A DNA stretch of 64,000 nucleotides from Clostridia bacterium (GTDB lineage: Bacteria > Bacillota > Clostridia > Christensenellales > Aristaeellaceae), in NCBI GenBank assembly GCA_017937655.1, contig JAGBDE010000003.1:94184-158183 (forward strand), read 5' to 3'. Of the stretch, positions 37,153 through 46,890 are shown piece after piece; the stretch's first letter is position 1, and the number at the start of each line of letters is the position of its first letter. The notes under the pieces are model-generated. The model did not search any database and had not been told where the DNA came from. It saw only the letters and a program-made list of their open reading frames with translations. Both the position numbers and the translations under genes were made by a program.

Positions 37153-38127
37153 TTACCAAACATGAAGCACGTTGTGTACTTTCTGGCCGGCGGCCTCTGC
37201 CTTGGCCCGCTCAACATTCCAGGCGATATGCTCCCGCAGATCCTCCCAAGCGTCAAACTTCAGGCCAAATACCCGCTCCATCTTGCCCACGCCGTACAGG
37301 GAGGGGGCGACCTCTTCCTCATCCGGGGCGATGATCCGGCTGGGAGACTCAGGCACCATTTCCTTGGCCACGCAGGCGATGTCGTACCAGGAAACGAAGT
37401 TGTGGCTCAGCGCGAAAAAGATTTCCTCGTTCAGGTCGCTTTCCGTCAGTTTCAGGTACAGCTGGGCGATCTGCCGGCTGGACAAGAACTGGGTGCCGTC
37501 GTTTTTGGACCAAATAATGTCCCGTCCGGCCACGATATCCTCGGCAATCTTTTTGAACCGGGTATCGGACTGGGATGCGCCGCCCTCCACCGCAGGGTTG
37601 GAGTAGGTGTACCCCGGGCGGATGATGTTGCGCCGCATCTTGACCATCTGGCTGCCGTTGCCCTGGGAGCCGTAGTAGTGCCTGAAGCCGATAACGTAGG
37701 CCTCCGAGGCGGCCTTGGTAGCGCCGTAAAGGTTCTCGGGGATGCGCAGAGCGGTCTCGTCCATGCCGTTGCGCAGGGGGCCCATGGCGGCGGTGGAGCT
37801 GGTGTACACAAAATTCTTCACGCCCGCCTTGTCCGCCGTGTTCAGCAGGTACGCCGTGACCCGGGTGTCATGATCCAGCATTTCCAGGGGATCGTTGCCC
37901 CAGCCCAGGGCGATGTGCACCACTGCGTCGCAGCCCTGCAGGGCCTTGCCCATCACGTCCAAATCCAGCATGTTGCCCTTGACCACTTCCACGTTTTTCA
38001 TGGCGAGGTATGCAGGGATCCTGTCCGGGGTGCGGGTCAGCAGAACCACGCTGTGGCGCGCTTCCAAAAATGCTTTGGTCACATATTGGCCGATATTTCC
38101 AGTGCCGCCGGTAATAAACACTTTCAT
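37153..38127 (-). CDS. NAD-dependent epimerase/dehydratase family protein
   Basis: 324-residue extended SDR: VFITGGTGNIGQYV (dinucleotide-binding GxxGxxG) at the N-terminus, YTSSTAAMG and YGATKAASE (YxxxK) in the catalytic region. It probably acts on a nucleotide sugar or sugar acid; the substrate is unknown. It leads a two-gene operon with the Rex enzyme. The ATG at 38127 follows AAAGGAGAATAATCCC; the earlier in-frame start was rejected. Confidence 0.85.
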   Translation of the reverse strand: MKVFITGGTGNIGQYVTKAFLEARHSVVLLTRTPDRIPAYLAMKNVEVVKGNMLDLDVMGKALQGCDAVVHIALGWGNDPLEMLDHDTRVTAYLLNTADKAGVKNFVYTSSTAAMGPLRNGMDETALRIPENLYGATKAASEAYVIGFRHYYGSQGNGSQMVKMRRNIIRPGYTYSNPAVEGGASQSDTRFKKIAEDIVAGRDIIWSKNDGTQFLSSRQIAQLYLKLTESDLNEEIFFALSHNFVSWYDIACVAKEMVPESPSRIIAPDEEEVAPSLYGVGKMERVFGLKFDAWEDLREHIAWNVERAKAEAAGQKVHNVLHVW

Positions 38128-38225
38128 GGGATTATTCTCCTTTAGCGGGTTTTGTTGAAGAATAACACAATTAATGCTTTTTTGCAATCGGTTTCGGAAG
38201 TTTCGCTCGCATTGAAAAGCATAGC

Positions 38226-38254
38226 TTGCATTTCATCCGCCGCCATTGTAAAAT
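38226..38254 (+). promoter_or_regulatory. promoter of the nitroreductase gene
   Basis: TTGCAT (38226-38231), 17-base spacer, TAAAAT (38249-38254). Confidence 0.55.
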
Positions 38255-38318
38255 CAAGAGGAACTCCTTGCCGAAAGCGTCCAAATGAAGCAGCGAACCA
38301 TTCCGAAGGAGGAACAAC

Positions 38319-38846
38319 ATGAATTTTACCGAAATTGCCAAAAGCCGGCAGTCCTGCCGCAGCTACGATGAAACCCGTCCCGTGGAGGACGAAAAGCTCC
38401 AGGCCATCCTGGAAGCCGCCCGCCTTGCACCCTCCGCCTGCAACGCCCAGCCCTACCATCTGACCGTCTGCCGGGGCGACGCCGCCAAGCAGGTGGCCGC
38501 CGCCACCATGGACATGGGCATGAACAAATTTGCGCCCAAGGCTCCGGTGATCATCGTCATTTCCGAAAAGCCCCGCTCCAAGCTGGTGGCCCTTGCCGCC
38601 AAGGTCAAGGACAACGACTGCCGCCCCTATGACATCGGCATCGTGACAGCCTACATCACCGCGGAAGCCGCCGCCCAGGGCCTTGGCACCTGCATCATCG
38701 GCTGGCTGAACGACGAAAAGATCCGCAAAATCTGCGGCCTGAAAGATCCCATCAGCCTGGTCATCACTTTGGGCTACCCCACCGAGGGCGACCCCCTGCG
38801 CCAAAAGAAGCGCAAATCTCTGGACGAGCTGGTCACCATGCTCTGA
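38319..38846 (+). CDS. nitroreductase family flavoprotein
   Basis: 175-residue FMN oxidoreductase. KSRQSCRSYDETRPV at the N-terminus forms the FMN phosphate site, LAPSACNAQPYHLTVC follows, and GLGTCIIGWLNDEKIRKI is the C-terminal signature. The physiological substrate is unknown. The ATG follows GGAGGAACAAC. It is monocistronic, with a promoter and terminator of its own. Confidence 0.9.
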   Translation: MNFTEIAKSRQSCRSYDETRPVEDEKLQAILEAARLAPSACNAQPYHLTVCRGDAAKQVAAATMDMGMNKFAPKAPVIIVISEKPRSKLVALAAKVKDNDCRPYDIGIVTAYITAEAAAQGLGTCIIGWLNDEKIRKICGLKDPISLVITLGYPTEGDPLRQKKRKSLDELVTML

Positions 38847-38847
38847 T

Positions 38848-38889
38848 AAAATCACCCCCCGGGACAGAATGTTCTGCCCCGGGGATTTT
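38848..38889. terminator. bidirectional intrinsic terminator
   Basis: Stem CCCCGGGACAGAA / TTCTGCCCCGGGG with flanking A- and T-runs between convergent genes. Confidence 0.85.
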
Positions 38890-38893
38890 CATA

Positions 38894-39394
38894 TCAATAA
38901 TCGAAGTTTTCTTCCTCCACCCGGATTTTCCGGGTCAGCTGTTCACCGGCAAAAGGTTTGCGGATCTCCAGCAGATTCAGCACTGTATAGCCGTGCCGCC
39001 GCAGAAACGCGATCATTCCGTGGTTGTTGGGATGCACGTAATTGTACACCGTGTCCTCGCCAAATCCCCGGGCGATGTTTTCCGCCTCCCGGTACAGCAT
39101 TGAGGCCACGCCTTTCCTGCGGTGTTCTTCTGCCACGTAGATGGACTCTACCCACACGCAAGGTTCATCCACCCGGCACACCAGATATCCCGCCAATTGG
39201 CCGTTTATTTCCGCAACAAACGCAGGAAAACCGGCGTCCAGATATTCTTCCAGTTCCATTTCTCCGGCGCCGACGTCAGCCGCGGCCCGGATGCCTTTAT
39301 ACCCTTTCAACGCTACCCGGAACGCCGCTACCAGCGGGGCTGCCTTGGGCAGATCGGCCCGTTCCATCGTCCGGACCAATTTCTTTTCACTCAC
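38894..39394 (-). CDS. GNAT acetyltransferase
   Basis: 166 residues. The RimI-like core has VWVESIYVAEEHRRKGVASML (acetyl-CoA loop RRKGVA) and NNHGMIAFLRRHGYTVL. The start is taken as GTG at 39394, which follows GAGGAGGGAGAAAT; the longer frame has no ribosome site. Substrate unknown. It lies downstream of tRNA-Ser on the same strand but after its terminator. Confidence 0.82.
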   Translation of the reverse strand: MSEKKLVRTMERADLPKAAPLVAAFRVALKGYKGIRAAADVGAGEMELEEYLDAGFPAFVAEINGQLAGYLVCRVDEPCVWVESIYVAEEHRRKGVASMLYREAENIARGFGEDTVYNYVHPNNHGMIAFLRRHGYTVLNLLEIRKPFAGEQLTRKIRVEEENFDY

Positions 39395-39425
39395 ATTTCT
39401 CCCTCCTCGCGAAAAAAACATACAG

Positions 39426-39463
39426 AAAAACACCGCAGCCTTTCAAAAAGCCGCGGTGTTTTT
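39426..39463. terminator. terminator of tRNA-Ser
   Basis: AACACCGCGGC / GCTGCGGTGTT stem with T-runs on both sides, starting directly after the tRNA 3' end. Confidence 0.85.
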
Positions 39464-39554
39464 TGGCGGAGAGTTAGGGATTTGAACCCTAGTTACGCTA
39501 TCAACGTAAACACGATTTCCAGTCGTGCGCCTTCGACCACTCAGCCAACTCTCC
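39464..39554 (-). tRNA. tRNA-Ser (GGA anticodon), CCA encoded
   Basis: A class II tRNA of 91 bases. The acceptor stem GGAGAGT pairs with ACTCTCC. The anticodon arm is CACGA-CTGGAAA-TCGTG with anticodon GGA. A long variable arm (TTTACGTTGATAGCGTAA) and the T-loop GGTTCAAATCC are present. Discriminator G and the genome-encoded CCA follow. Confidence 0.97.
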
Positions 39555-39570
39555 ATGGTCAACGAATGAT

Positions 39571-39599
39571 ATTATACTCAACCCCCTGTTTTTTGTCAA
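39571..39599 (-). promoter_or_regulatory. consensus promoter of tRNA-Ser
   Basis: Minus-strand TTGACA (39594-39599), 17-base spacer, TATAAT (39571-39576): a perfect match. Confidence 0.85.
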
Positions 39600-39649
39600 G
39601 GGATTTTTCCGATTTTTCCGCAAAAATCTATTTTCTTTGTCTGCAAAGG

Positions 39650-39684
39650 GAAAACCGGCAGGTCTAGATGACCTGCCGGTTTGG
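39650..39684 (-). terminator. terminator after the DUF853 ATPase gene
   Basis: AACCGGCAGGTCATC / GACCTGCCGGTT stem followed by TTTCCC on the minus strand. Confidence 0.7.
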
Positions 39685-39696
39685 AAAAGCGAAAGA

Positions 39697-42078
39697 TTAG
39701 CGCTTCTTCTTTCCGCCGCCGGTGATGGCGCCAAGCAGGGTGTTGGTCAGCTTGGTGGTCACGGTGCGGGTAGCGCTGGAGATAGCGGTGTTCTTGATGC
39801 GGCCCAGAACGCTGTTGTTGGCACGGGCACGCTCGGCGCGTTCTTCACGCAGTTCGTCGTTGCGCTGACGGCGGGCGGCAGCTTCTTCTTCCTTAGCAGC
39901 GCGGGCGGCGTCCTTGGCGGCCTTTTCCTGGGCAGCCAGAGCGTCCTTAGCGGCCTTGGCGGCAGCCTTGGCTTCAGCTTCGGTCTGAACGGGCACATAC
40001 TGACCGGTGGCGGGGTTGTAAGCCATGGTCACAGTCTTCTGCACGTAAGCGCCGGTGGTGGGATCCAGCATCAGCACGTTCTGGGTGATGGTCTGGGGCT
40101 GATCGCCCAGCTGCACAGCGCCCTGAGGCATTGCATACTGCTGCATAGGCATACCCTGAACAGGCATCTGCTGCATGGGCATACCCTGCACGGGCATCTG
40201 CTGCATAGGCATACCCTGCACGGGCATCTGGTACACAGGCTGCTGATAGACAGGCTGCTGGGCAGCGTCTGCCTGCTGAACGGGGATCTGAGGAATGTTG
40301 TTATCCATGGTTTCCAGCTCCTTCTGTATATATTGTCCAGTAGTTGGATCAAAGACCATAAAGCCTTGGGCTTTCGGCGTCGCATTTTCGACCACTGCCG
40401 TGACCTGGTCAGCCAACTCTTCCAGATGATATGGCAATTCAGGCAGGGTCAGAACCGGGGCCTCCGGGGCGGAGACGGGCTCGGTGGGGATGGACATTTC
40501 CGGCAAAGTCAGCGCAGGCGCGGCAGGAGCCTGGGCAGGCTCTTCCGGCAGCGCGGACTGCGGGGGCAATGTCAGATTCGGCTGATACACCGGCTGCTGG
40601 GGCTGCTGATAGGGCAGCTGCATGTTGGGGTATACGGCCTGGGTATGGGGCTGATACATGGCCTGCAGGTTCTGGGGGGCGACTCCCTGGGGAAGCTGTC
40701 CGCCGTTGAAGGAGGCAATGTATGCGTTCAGGTCATTCACAAAGATGGGGGCTGCAGGCTGCTGAGGTTCCTGCTGGGCTTCCTCTTCGCTCTGGGCGCC
40801 ACCGGTCAGCTTCTCGTAAGCGCTCTCCCGATCCTGCACATTGTCGTACACGCCGGCGTAGGGGCTCTTCGCAATGCACTGGTTGCGCTCTTCCTCGGTG
40901 ATGGGGCCCATGAAGCTCTGGGGCGGCAGGATGGTCGCCCGCTGAACGATGCTGGGCGCGCCGTTATCGTCCAGGAAGGAAAGCAGCGCTTCACCGGTTT
41001 TCAGCTCGGAAATGGCGGTTTCCGTATCGAAGCGGGGATTGGCGCGGAAGGTCTGGGCCGCCACCTTGACCGCCTTCTGATCCAAGGGGGTGAAAGCGCG
41101 CAGCGCGTGCTGCACACGGTTGCCCAGCTGGCCCAGAATGGTCATGGGGATGTCCGAGGGGTTCTGGGTGATGAAGTAAACGCCCACGCCCTTGGAACGG
41201 ATCAGGCGCACCACCTGCTCCACCTTGTTGAGCAGCTGCTTGGAGCAGTCGTTGAACACCAGGTGGGCTTCGTCAAAGAAGAAGACCATCTTGGGCTTGT
41301 CGGGGTCGCCCAGCTCGGGCAGGGCCTCGTAAAGCTCGGTCAGCATCCACAGCAGGAAGGACGAATACATCAGCGGGTGCAGAAACAGCTTGTCGCAGGA
41401 CAGGATGTTGATGTAACCCTTGCCGTTTTCGTCGGTCTTCATCCAGTCGGTAATCTTGAGGGACGGCTCGCCGAAGAACAGGTTGCCGCCCTGGTCCTCC
41501 AGCACCGCCAGAGCGCGCTGGATGGCGCCCACGCTGGCCTTGGACACATTGCCGTAGGTCACGGTGTAGCGGGCAGCGTTCTCGCCCAGGTAGGCCAGCA
41601 TGGCCTTGACATCCTTCAGGTCAAGAAGCAGCATGCCTTCTTCTTCCGCCACCCGGAACAGGATGTTCAGAACGCCGCTCTGGGTATCGTTCAGGCTGAG
41701 CATGCGGGAGAGAAGCATGGGGCCCATTTCCTTGATGGTGGCGCGGACGGGATGGCCCTGCTCGCCGTACACATCCCAGAAAATGGAAGGGAAATGGGTA
41801 TGTTCAAATCCGGATACGCCCGCTTCCGCAAGGCGCTTTTCAATCTTGGCATTGCTGACGCCGTCCCGCACCATGCCACTCAGGTCGCCCTTGATATCGC
41901 TGAGGAAAACGGGCACGCCCATCTGAGAAAAACCCTCGGCAATCAATTTCAGGGTGACGGTTTTGCCAGTACCGGTCGCGCCGGCGATGAGGCCGTGACG
42001 GTTGGACATATGGGGCAAAAGGTATACAGGATTGTGATTTGTGTCGGTTCCGACCCAAATCTTCTGGTCGTGAAGCAT
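39697..42078 (-). CDS. HerA/FtsK-like ATPase of the DUF853 (YjgR) family
   Basis: 793 residues. The N-terminal ATPase domain (about 1-500) has [17 protein letters not shown] (Walker A) near 32, [12 protein letters not shown], and [14 protein letters not shown] (Walker B), with [23 protein letters not shown] as sensor region. This is the YjgR family; its role, perhaps DNA translocation, is unknown. The C-terminal part is unusual: a Pro/Gln/Met-rich linker with three tandem [10 protein letters not shown] units, then a charged Ala-rich helix (about 700-760) and a basic GGGKKKR end. Single gene with its own promoter. Confidence 0.85.
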   Translation of the reverse strand: MLHDQKIWVGTDTNHNPVYLLPHMSNRHGLIAGATGTGKTVTLKLIAEGFSQMGVPVFLSDIKGDLSGMVRDGVSNAKIEKRLAEAGVSGFEHTHFPSIFWDVYGEQGHPVRATIKEMGPMLLSRMLSLNDTQSGVLNILFRVAEEEGMLLLDLKDVKAMLAYLGENAARYTVTYGNVSKASVGAIQRALAVLEDQGGNLFFGEPSLKITDWMKTDENGKGYINILSCDKLFLHPLMYSSFLLWMLTELYEALPELGDPDKPKMVFFFDEAHLVFNDCSKQLLNKVEQVVRLIRSKGVGVYFITQNPSDIPMTILGQLGNRVQHALRAFTPLDQKAVKVAAQTFRANPRFDTETAISELKTGEALLSFLDDNGAPSIVQRATILPPQSFMGPITEEERNQCIAKSPYAGVYDNVQDRESAYEKLTGGAQSEEEAQQEPQQPAAPIFVNDLNAYIASFNGGQLPQGVAPQNLQAMYQPHTQAVYPNMQLPYQQPQQPVYQPNLTLPPQSALPEEPAQAPAAPALTLPEMSIPTEPVSAPEAPVLTLPELPYHLEELADQVTAVVENATPKAQGFMVFDPTTGQYIQKELETMDNNIPQIPVQQADAAQQPVYQQPVYQMPVQGMPMQQMPVQGMPMQQMPVQGMPMQQYAMPQGAVQLGDQPQTITQNVLMLDPTTGAYVQKTVTMAYNPATGQYVPVQTEAEAKAAAKAAKDALAAQEKAAKDAARAAKEEEAAARRQRNDELREERAERARANNSVLGRIKNTAISSATRTVTTKLTNTLLGAITGGGKKKR
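40141..40230 (-). repeat. 30-bp tandem repeat, three units, coding
   Basis: Three consecutive 30-base units (40141-40170, 40171-40200, 40201-40230) differ at only a few positions and encode [10 protein letters not shown] each time. They lie within the Pro/Gln/Met-rich linker of the DUF853 ATPase. Confidence 0.9.
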
Positions 42079-42107
42079 GATAAATACACCTCCCCAATAA
42101 TGTAACT

Positions 42108-42136
42108 ATTTTACACAAAGAAAACCTTTTCGTCAA
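42108..42136 (-). promoter_or_regulatory. promoter of the DUF853 ATPase gene
   Basis: Minus-strand TTGACG (42131-42136), 17-base spacer, TAAAAT (42108-42113). Confidence 0.55.
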
Positions 42137-42233
42137 TGGCTTTTTTCTATGCCTTCACCCATTGTTCATCCTGGCATATCATGACCATGAGGATACATCA
42201 TCCCCATTATTGATTTACATGGAGGACTGAGCC

Positions 42234-42488
42234 ATGACAACAACGCTTGCCCATTTACACCCGGGCGACAGGGCGCGGGTCTGCGGCATTTTGCTGGAAG
42301 GCGGCATCCGCAGGCGGCTTTTGGATATAGGCCTCACGGAGGGCGCGGAGGTGGAATGCGCCGGGCTGAGCCCCTTTGGCTCCCCGGGCGCGTATGTGAT
42401 CCAGGAAGCGCTGATCGCCATCCGCAAAAGTGACGGCCAAAAGGTGCTGGTCAAAAAACAGAAGGAGGTGACCCCGCCATGGGACTGA
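42234..42488 (+). CDS. feoA: FeoA family ferrous iron transport protein
   Basis: 84-residue SH3-like protein assisting FeoB. Begins LAHLHPGDRARVCGILLEGG, then RRLLDIGLTEGAEVECAG and SPFGSPGAYVIQEALIAIRK, the FeoA core. The ATG follows GGAGGACTGAGCC. It overlaps feoB by ten bases. Confidence 0.92.
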   Translation: MTTTLAHLHPGDRARVCGILLEGGIRRRLLDIGLTEGAEVECAGLSPFGSPGAYVIQEALIAIRKSDGQKVLVKKQKEVTPPWD

Positions 42489-44629
42489 CCGCAGGCTCTA
42501 CCGGCAGAAACGCGGTGGATAGCGGCCTGAACATCCATAAAAAAACGCCGGAAGATTTGGTGGTGGCCATCGCGGGCAACCCCAACGTGGGCAAGAGCAC
42601 CCTGTTCAACGCCCTGACCGGCATGCATCAGCACACGGGCAACTGGCCCGGCAAGACGGTGGCCAGCGCCCAGGGCCGGTTTTCCAGCCCCAGGCACAGC
42701 TACGTCATGGTGGATATTCCCGGCACATATTCCCTGCTGGCCCACTCTCCGGAGGAGGAAGTCGCCCGGGATTTTCTATGCTTCCACCGGCCCGACGTAT
42801 GCATCGTCATCTGCGACGCCACCTGCCTGAAACGCAGCATGGCTCTGGCGATCCAGATTCTGGAAATCACCGGGCGGGTCATCCTGTGCGTCAACCTGAT
42901 GGACGAGGCCGAAGCCCGGGGCATCCGCATCGACCTGAAGCGGCTGGAAGACCAGCTGGGCGTGCCTGTGGTAGGCGTGGTGGCCCGGCAGAAAAAAAGC
43001 CTCCGCCGGCTGAAAGCCCTGCTGGATCAGGCGTTGGACAGTCCGCCCTCTCCGGCCCGGCCACTCCCCTGCCCCACCGCCCTGCAGCCTGCGGTGGACG
43101 CCTTGCTGGCCCATATGCCCTCCACGGACGCGCTGCCCATCGCCCGGGAATGGCTGGCCCTCCGCCTTCTGGACAGCGACGCTTCTCTCGTCCGGCAGAT
43201 CGCCACGGCCGCCGGGTGGACGGATCAAGAACAGCAGGCCGTCCACCGGCTGGTTGCCGCCCAGAAGGTCCGGCTCCGGGAAGAAGGCATCCACCCATCC
43301 AGGCTGCAGGATCTGCTGGTATCCGGGCTGCACCGGGAAACCCAGCGGGTGCTCGGGGGCTGCATCTCCCAGCCCGGGGACGGCGGCTACTGCCGCAAGG
43401 ATCGCCGGCTGGACAAAATCCTCACCGGCCGCATTACCGCCTTTCCTGTGATGCTGCTGCTTTTGGCCCTGCTGTTCTGGATCACCATTTCCGGGGCCAA
43501 TCTGATCTCCGGATTTCTCAGCGACGGCCTGTTCCGTGTCCAGGACTGGCTCAGCCGTCTGTTTATGGCCCTGGGCTCTCCCCCATGGCTCCACGACCTG
43601 TGCGTGCTGGGGGTCTACCGCACCCTGGCCTGGGTGGTGTCCGTGATGCTGCCCCCCATGGCCATCTTCTTCCCCCTGTTCACTTTGCTGGAGGATTCCG
43701 GCTACCTGCCCCGGATTGCCTACAATCTGGATCGCCCCTTTGAGAAATGCTGCGCCTGCGGCAAGCAGTCCCTGTGCATGGCCATGGGCCTGGGCTGCAA
43801 CGCCGCCGGGGTGGTGGGCTGCCGCATCATCGACTCGCCCAGGGAACGGCTCATCGCCATTCTGACCAACAGCTTCATCCCCTGCAACGGCCGCCTGCCC
43901 ATTCTGCTCAGCATCCTGAGCATGTTCTTCGTCACCGCTTCCGGCGGACTGCTCCACGGCCTGTACAGCGCGTTGATTTTGCTGGCCCTGCTGATGCTTT
44001 CCATCGGCATGACTTTCCTCACCTCCCGGCTGCTTTCCAAAACTTTGCTCAAGGGCGTGCCATCCTCCTTTGCCCTGGAAATGCCGCCCTACCGCAGGCC
44101 CCAGCTGGGCAAGGTCATCGTCCGGTCGGTATTTGACCGGGTGCTGTTTGTGCTGGGCCGGGCGGTGGCTGTGGCCGCACCCGCCGGGCTGGTGCTCTGG
44201 CTCTGCGCCAATCTGACCCTGGGCGGAAGCAGTCTTCTCACCCATCTCTGTGCTTTGCTGGACGGCCCCGGCTGGCTGATGGGCATGGACGGCGCCATCC
44301 TGGTGGCCTTTCTGCTGGGCTTTCCCGCCAGCGAGATTGTCCTGCCCATTGTGCTGATGGCCTATCTGTCCACCGGCATGCTGATGGAGCCGGGCAGCGC
44401 CCTGGAGATGCACCAGGTGCTGGTCAGCCACGGCTGGACCTGGCTCACCGCCGCCAATGTGCTGCTGTTCACCCTGTTCCATTGGCCCTGCTCCACCACG
44501 CTGCTGACCATCCGCAAGGAAACCGCCAGCTGGAAATGGACGGCCCTGGCCTTCCTCATTCCAACGGTCATCGGCTGCGGGCTGTGCATGGCGTTCACCG
44601 CCATCGTCCGGCTGCTGGGCCTGGCATAA
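42479..44629 (+). CDS. feoB: ferrous iron transport protein B
   Basis: Main Fe(II) importer of anaerobes. 716 residues: G domain with AGNPNVGKST near residue 32 (G1), TGNWPGKTV (G2), DIPGTYSL (G3) and NLMDEA (G4). A helical spacer follows, then eight or more membrane helices from about 320 with the Gate motifs (LEDSGYLPRIAY; GLGCNAAGVVGCRI; ILTNSFIPCNGRLPIL). The ATG follows GAAGGAGGTGACCCCGCC. Cotranscribed with feoA and ended by a strong terminator. Confidence 0.96.
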   Translation: MGLTAGSTGRNAVDSGLNIHKKTPEDLVVAIAGNPNVGKSTLFNALTGMHQHTGNWPGKTVASAQGRFSSPRHSYVMVDIPGTYSLLAHSPEEEVARDFLCFHRPDVCIVICDATCLKRSMALAIQILEITGRVILCVNLMDEAEARGIRIDLKRLEDQLGVPVVGVVARQKKSLRRLKALLDQALDSPPSPARPLPCPTALQPAVDALLAHMPSTDALPIAREWLALRLLDSDASLVRQIATAAGWTDQEQQAVHRLVAAQKVRLREEGIHPSRLQDLLVSGLHRETQRVLGGCISQPGDGGYCRKDRRLDKILTGRITAFPVMLLLLALLFWITISGANLISGFLSDGLFRVQDWLSRLFMALGSPPWLHDLCVLGVYRTLAWVVSVMLPPMAIFFPLFTLLEDSGYLPRIAYNLDRPFEKCCACGKQSLCMAMGLGCNAAGVVGCRIIDSPRERLIAILTNSFIPCNGRLPILLSILSMFFVTASGGLLHGLYSALILLALLMLSIGMTFLTSRLLSKTLLKGVPSSFALEMPPYRRPQLGKVIVRSVFDRVLFVLGRAVAVAAPAGLVLWLCANLTLGGSSLLTHLCALLDGPGWLMGMDGAILVAFLLGFPASEIVLPIVLMAYLSTGMLMEPGSALEMHQVLVSHGWTWLTAANVLLFTLFHWPCSTTLLTIRKETASWKWTALAFLIPTVIGCGLCMAFTAIVRLLGLA

Positions 44630-44672
44630 AAAACCCCGGGGAGGATGCATCGTCCTCCCCGGGGTCTGTTTG
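44628..44672. terminator. bidirectional intrinsic terminator
   Basis: ACCCCGGGGAGGA / TCCTCCCCGGGGT stem with flanking A- and T-runs between feoB and the convergent kdgK. Confidence 0.85.
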
Positions 44673-44685
44673 CTTTTCTGCTGAT

Positions 44686-45723
44686 TTAGCGCTGCACACG
44701 GCCGCTGCCGCTGCCCTTCATCAAGCTTTCCACCTCAGCCACGCTGACCCGGTTGTAGTCGCCGGAAATGGTGTGCTTGAGACAGCTGGCTGCCACAGCA
44801 AACTCCAGCGCGGTCTGCTCGCTGTCGTAGTGGGTCAGGCCGTAGATCAGACCGCCGCCGAAGCTGTCGCCGCCGCCGACCCGGTCCACGATGTCGGTGA
44901 TGCGGTACTTGCGGGACAGGAAGAAGTCCTTGCCGTTGTAGAGGCAGGCGCTCCAGTCGTTGTGGGTCGCGCTCTTGGACTCACGCAGGGTGATGGCCAC
45001 CCGCTGGATGTTGGGATAGGTGTCCATAGCCAGACGGGCGATGGCCTTGTACTGCTCAATGTTCAGCTCGCCTTCTTCCACGGAGCTGGCGCTCTCGGCC
45101 TTGAGCAGCAGGGATTTTTGGAAGTCCTCCTCATTGGCGATGACGGTGTCCACATACTTGACCAACTCGGTCATGACCTGGTCAGCGGTCTTGCCGTACT
45201 TCCACAGGTTCTTGCGGTAGTTGAGGTCGCAGCTGACGTGCAGGCCCAGTTCCTTGGCGGCCTTCACCGCTTCCAGGGACAGGTCGGCAGCGCCCTGGCT
45301 GATGGCGGGGGTGATGCCGGTGATGTGGAACCAGCCAGCGCCCTCAAAGGCCTTCTTCCAGTCGATATCGCCGGGCTTAGCTTCGCAGATGGCGGAACCG
45401 GCGCGGTCATAGATGACCTTGCTGGGACGCTGCACAGAGCCGGTCTCCAGGTAGTAGATGCCCATGCGGCCATCCTTGCGGACGATGTTGCTCACGTCCA
45501 CGCCAAAGCCGCGCAGTTCCCGCAGGCAGGCCTCGCCGATGTCGTTCTTGGGCAGCACGGTCACGTAGGCGGTGTCCATGCCGTAGTTGGCCAGGGACAC
45601 GCTGACGTTGGCCTCGCCGCCGCCAAAGGTGGCCTCCAGGGTGGGAGACTGGAAGAAACGTTCAAATCCGGGGCTCTTCAGGCGCAGCATGATCTCGCCA
45701 AAGGTAACAACTTTCTTATTCAT
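44686..45723 (-). CDS. kdgK: 2-keto-3-deoxygluconate kinase (PfkB family)
   Basis: Phosphorylates 2-keto-3-deoxygluconate to KDPG. 345 residues of the ribokinase fold: [11 protein letters not shown] at the start, [17 protein letters not shown] near 32, [18 protein letters not shown] near 98 (typical KDG kinase substrate loop), and the catalytic [14 protein letters not shown] near 280, with Gly in place of the usual Ala of GAGD. It lies 24 bases after the KDPG aldolase gene, so the two act in sequence. Confidence 0.9.
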   Translation of the reverse strand: MNKKVVTFGEIMLRLKSPGFERFFQSPTLEATFGGGEANVSVSLANYGMDTAYVTVLPKNDIGEACLRELRGFGVDVSNIVRKDGRMGIYYLETGSVQRPSKVIYDRAGSAICEAKPGDIDWKKAFEGAGWFHITGITPAISQGAADLSLEAVKAAKELGLHVSCDLNYRKNLWKYGKTADQVMTELVKYVDTVIANEEDFQKSLLLKAESASSVEEGELNIEQYKAIARLAMDTYPNIQRVAITLRESKSATHNDWSACLYNGKDFFLSRKYRITDIVDRVGGGDSFGGGLIYGLTHYDSEQTALEFAVAASCLKHTISGDYNRVSVAEVESLMKGSGSGRVQR

Positions 45724-45747
45724 AGCGTTTTTCTCCTGTCCGAAATG

Positions 45748-46704
45748 TTATTTCTGCAAAAGGTGGAAGGCAAAGCCGGCGATATCGTCCTTGAGGTAGA
45801 TAGCGCGCATCTTGCCGTCCTTCATGATGATGCTCTCATCGTCAAACTCGAAACCCCGGCGTTCCAGGTGCCAGCGGGCCCGCTTGATGTTGTTGCAGGC
45901 GATGGCAATGTGGCCATTCTTGCCCCGGAAGGGAATCTTCATGACCTCGAAGGCGTCGTCCACGAAAACGGCGTTCTGGCGGTCGTCCATAGGCCAGCCC
46001 AGCAGCTTGGCGATCATCTCCGCGTCCTTCTTGGCGGTCTCGGGGTCGCCGCTGTTGATGCCCACATGGCGCAGTTCCAGGCCCAGCATGGCGTTGACGG
46101 CGCTGCGGGTCAGCTGCTCAATGCGCTTCCAGTCCTTGGCTGCCACAGCATCCGCCGGAACCATCCAGCTGCCGCCGCAGGCCACGATCTTGGGGAAGGC
46201 CAGGTAATCGTTCAGGTTCTTCTCATTGATGCCGCCAGTGGGCAGGAAGGTAACGCTGCCGTAGGGAGCGGCCATGGCCTTGATCAGGTTAAGTCCGCCC
46301 AGGGCCTCTGCGGGGAAGAACTTGACGGTCTTCAGGCCTTCCTCCAGGGCCACCTCGATGTCGCTGGGGTTGGCGCAGCCGGGCACGATGACCACGCCCT
46401 TTTCCCGGCAATAGCGCACGATGTCCCGGTTCAGGCCAGGAGACACAATATAGGTAGCGCCGGCTGCCACGGCACGGTCCAGCTGATCCCGGGTCAGCAC
46501 GGTGCCCGCGCCCAGGATCACCTCGGGCAGGGCTTCATGCACCCGGCGGATGGCTTCCTCGGCCGCATCGCTGCGGAAAGTGATTTCAGCCACAGGCAGG
46601 CCGCCGTCGGCCAGGGCCTTGCAAAGGGGCACAGCGTCCGCCGCGTCCTCCACCTTGATGACCGGAACCAGGCCGGCAAGGGACAGTTTCTCAATCATTT
46701 CCAT
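45748..46704 (-). CDS. KDPG/KHG aldolase with C-terminal VOC domain
   Basis: Splits KDPG to pyruvate and glyceraldehyde-3-phosphate. 318 residues: an aldolase domain (1-208) with LVPVIKVEDAADAVPL, AEITFRSDAAEEAIRR (catalytic Glu), VSPGLNRDIVRYC, KFFPAEALGGLNLIKAM (Schiff-base Lys) and PTGGINEKNL. About 110 extra residues follow, beginning LELRHVGINSGDPE and containing NGHIAIACNNIKRARWHLERRG, which look like a glyoxalase/VOC metal-binding domain. Normal aldolases end near 210. It is the first gene of the kdgA-kdgK operon, divergent from uxaC. Confidence 0.88.
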   Translation of the reverse strand: MEMIEKLSLAGLVPVIKVEDAADAVPLCKALADGGLPVAEITFRSDAAEEAIRRVHEALPEVILGAGTVLTRDQLDRAVAAGATYIVSPGLNRDIVRYCREKGVVIVPGCANPSDIEVALEEGLKTVKFFPAEALGGLNLIKAMAAPYGSVTFLPTGGINEKNLNDYLAFPKIVACGGSWMVPADAVAAKDWKRIEQLTRSAVNAMLGLELRHVGINSGDPETAKKDAEMIAKLLGWPMDDRQNAVFVDDAFEVMKIPFRGKNGHIAIACNNIKRARWHLERRGFEFDDESIIMKDGKMRAIYLKDDIAGFAFHLLQK

Positions 46705-46818
46705 AGTCCTTCATCCTCCCTGAAAGCATGGTAACTGCGGAAAAGAAACGAAGCATCAGGCTTTTTTCATTTCCGGCAGATGTTTCCTTATTTCGGATAT
46801 TTCGGTTTTTCTCTCCGT

Positions 46819-46850
46819 TTTTCCTGCTGTTTTTTCGTTGTGCAGGAAAA
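46819..46850. other. inverted repeat between kdgA and uxaC
   Basis: TTTTCCTGC (46819-46827) and GCAGGAAAA (46842-46850), perfect 9-base arms with a 14-base loop. It lies 12 bases upstream of the uxaC -35 box. It could be an operator for the divergent hexuronate genes or a terminator-like hairpin; no gene ends here, which favours an operator. Confidence 0.45.
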
Positions 46851-46861
46851 TTATTTTACAA

Positions 46862-46890
46862 TTGCAAAACGCAGCCAAAAAAGCTATACT
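46862..46890 (+). promoter_or_regulatory. promoter of uxaC
   Basis: TTGCAA (46862-46867), 17-base spacer, TATACT (46885-46890), 43 bases before the start codon. Confidence 0.65.
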
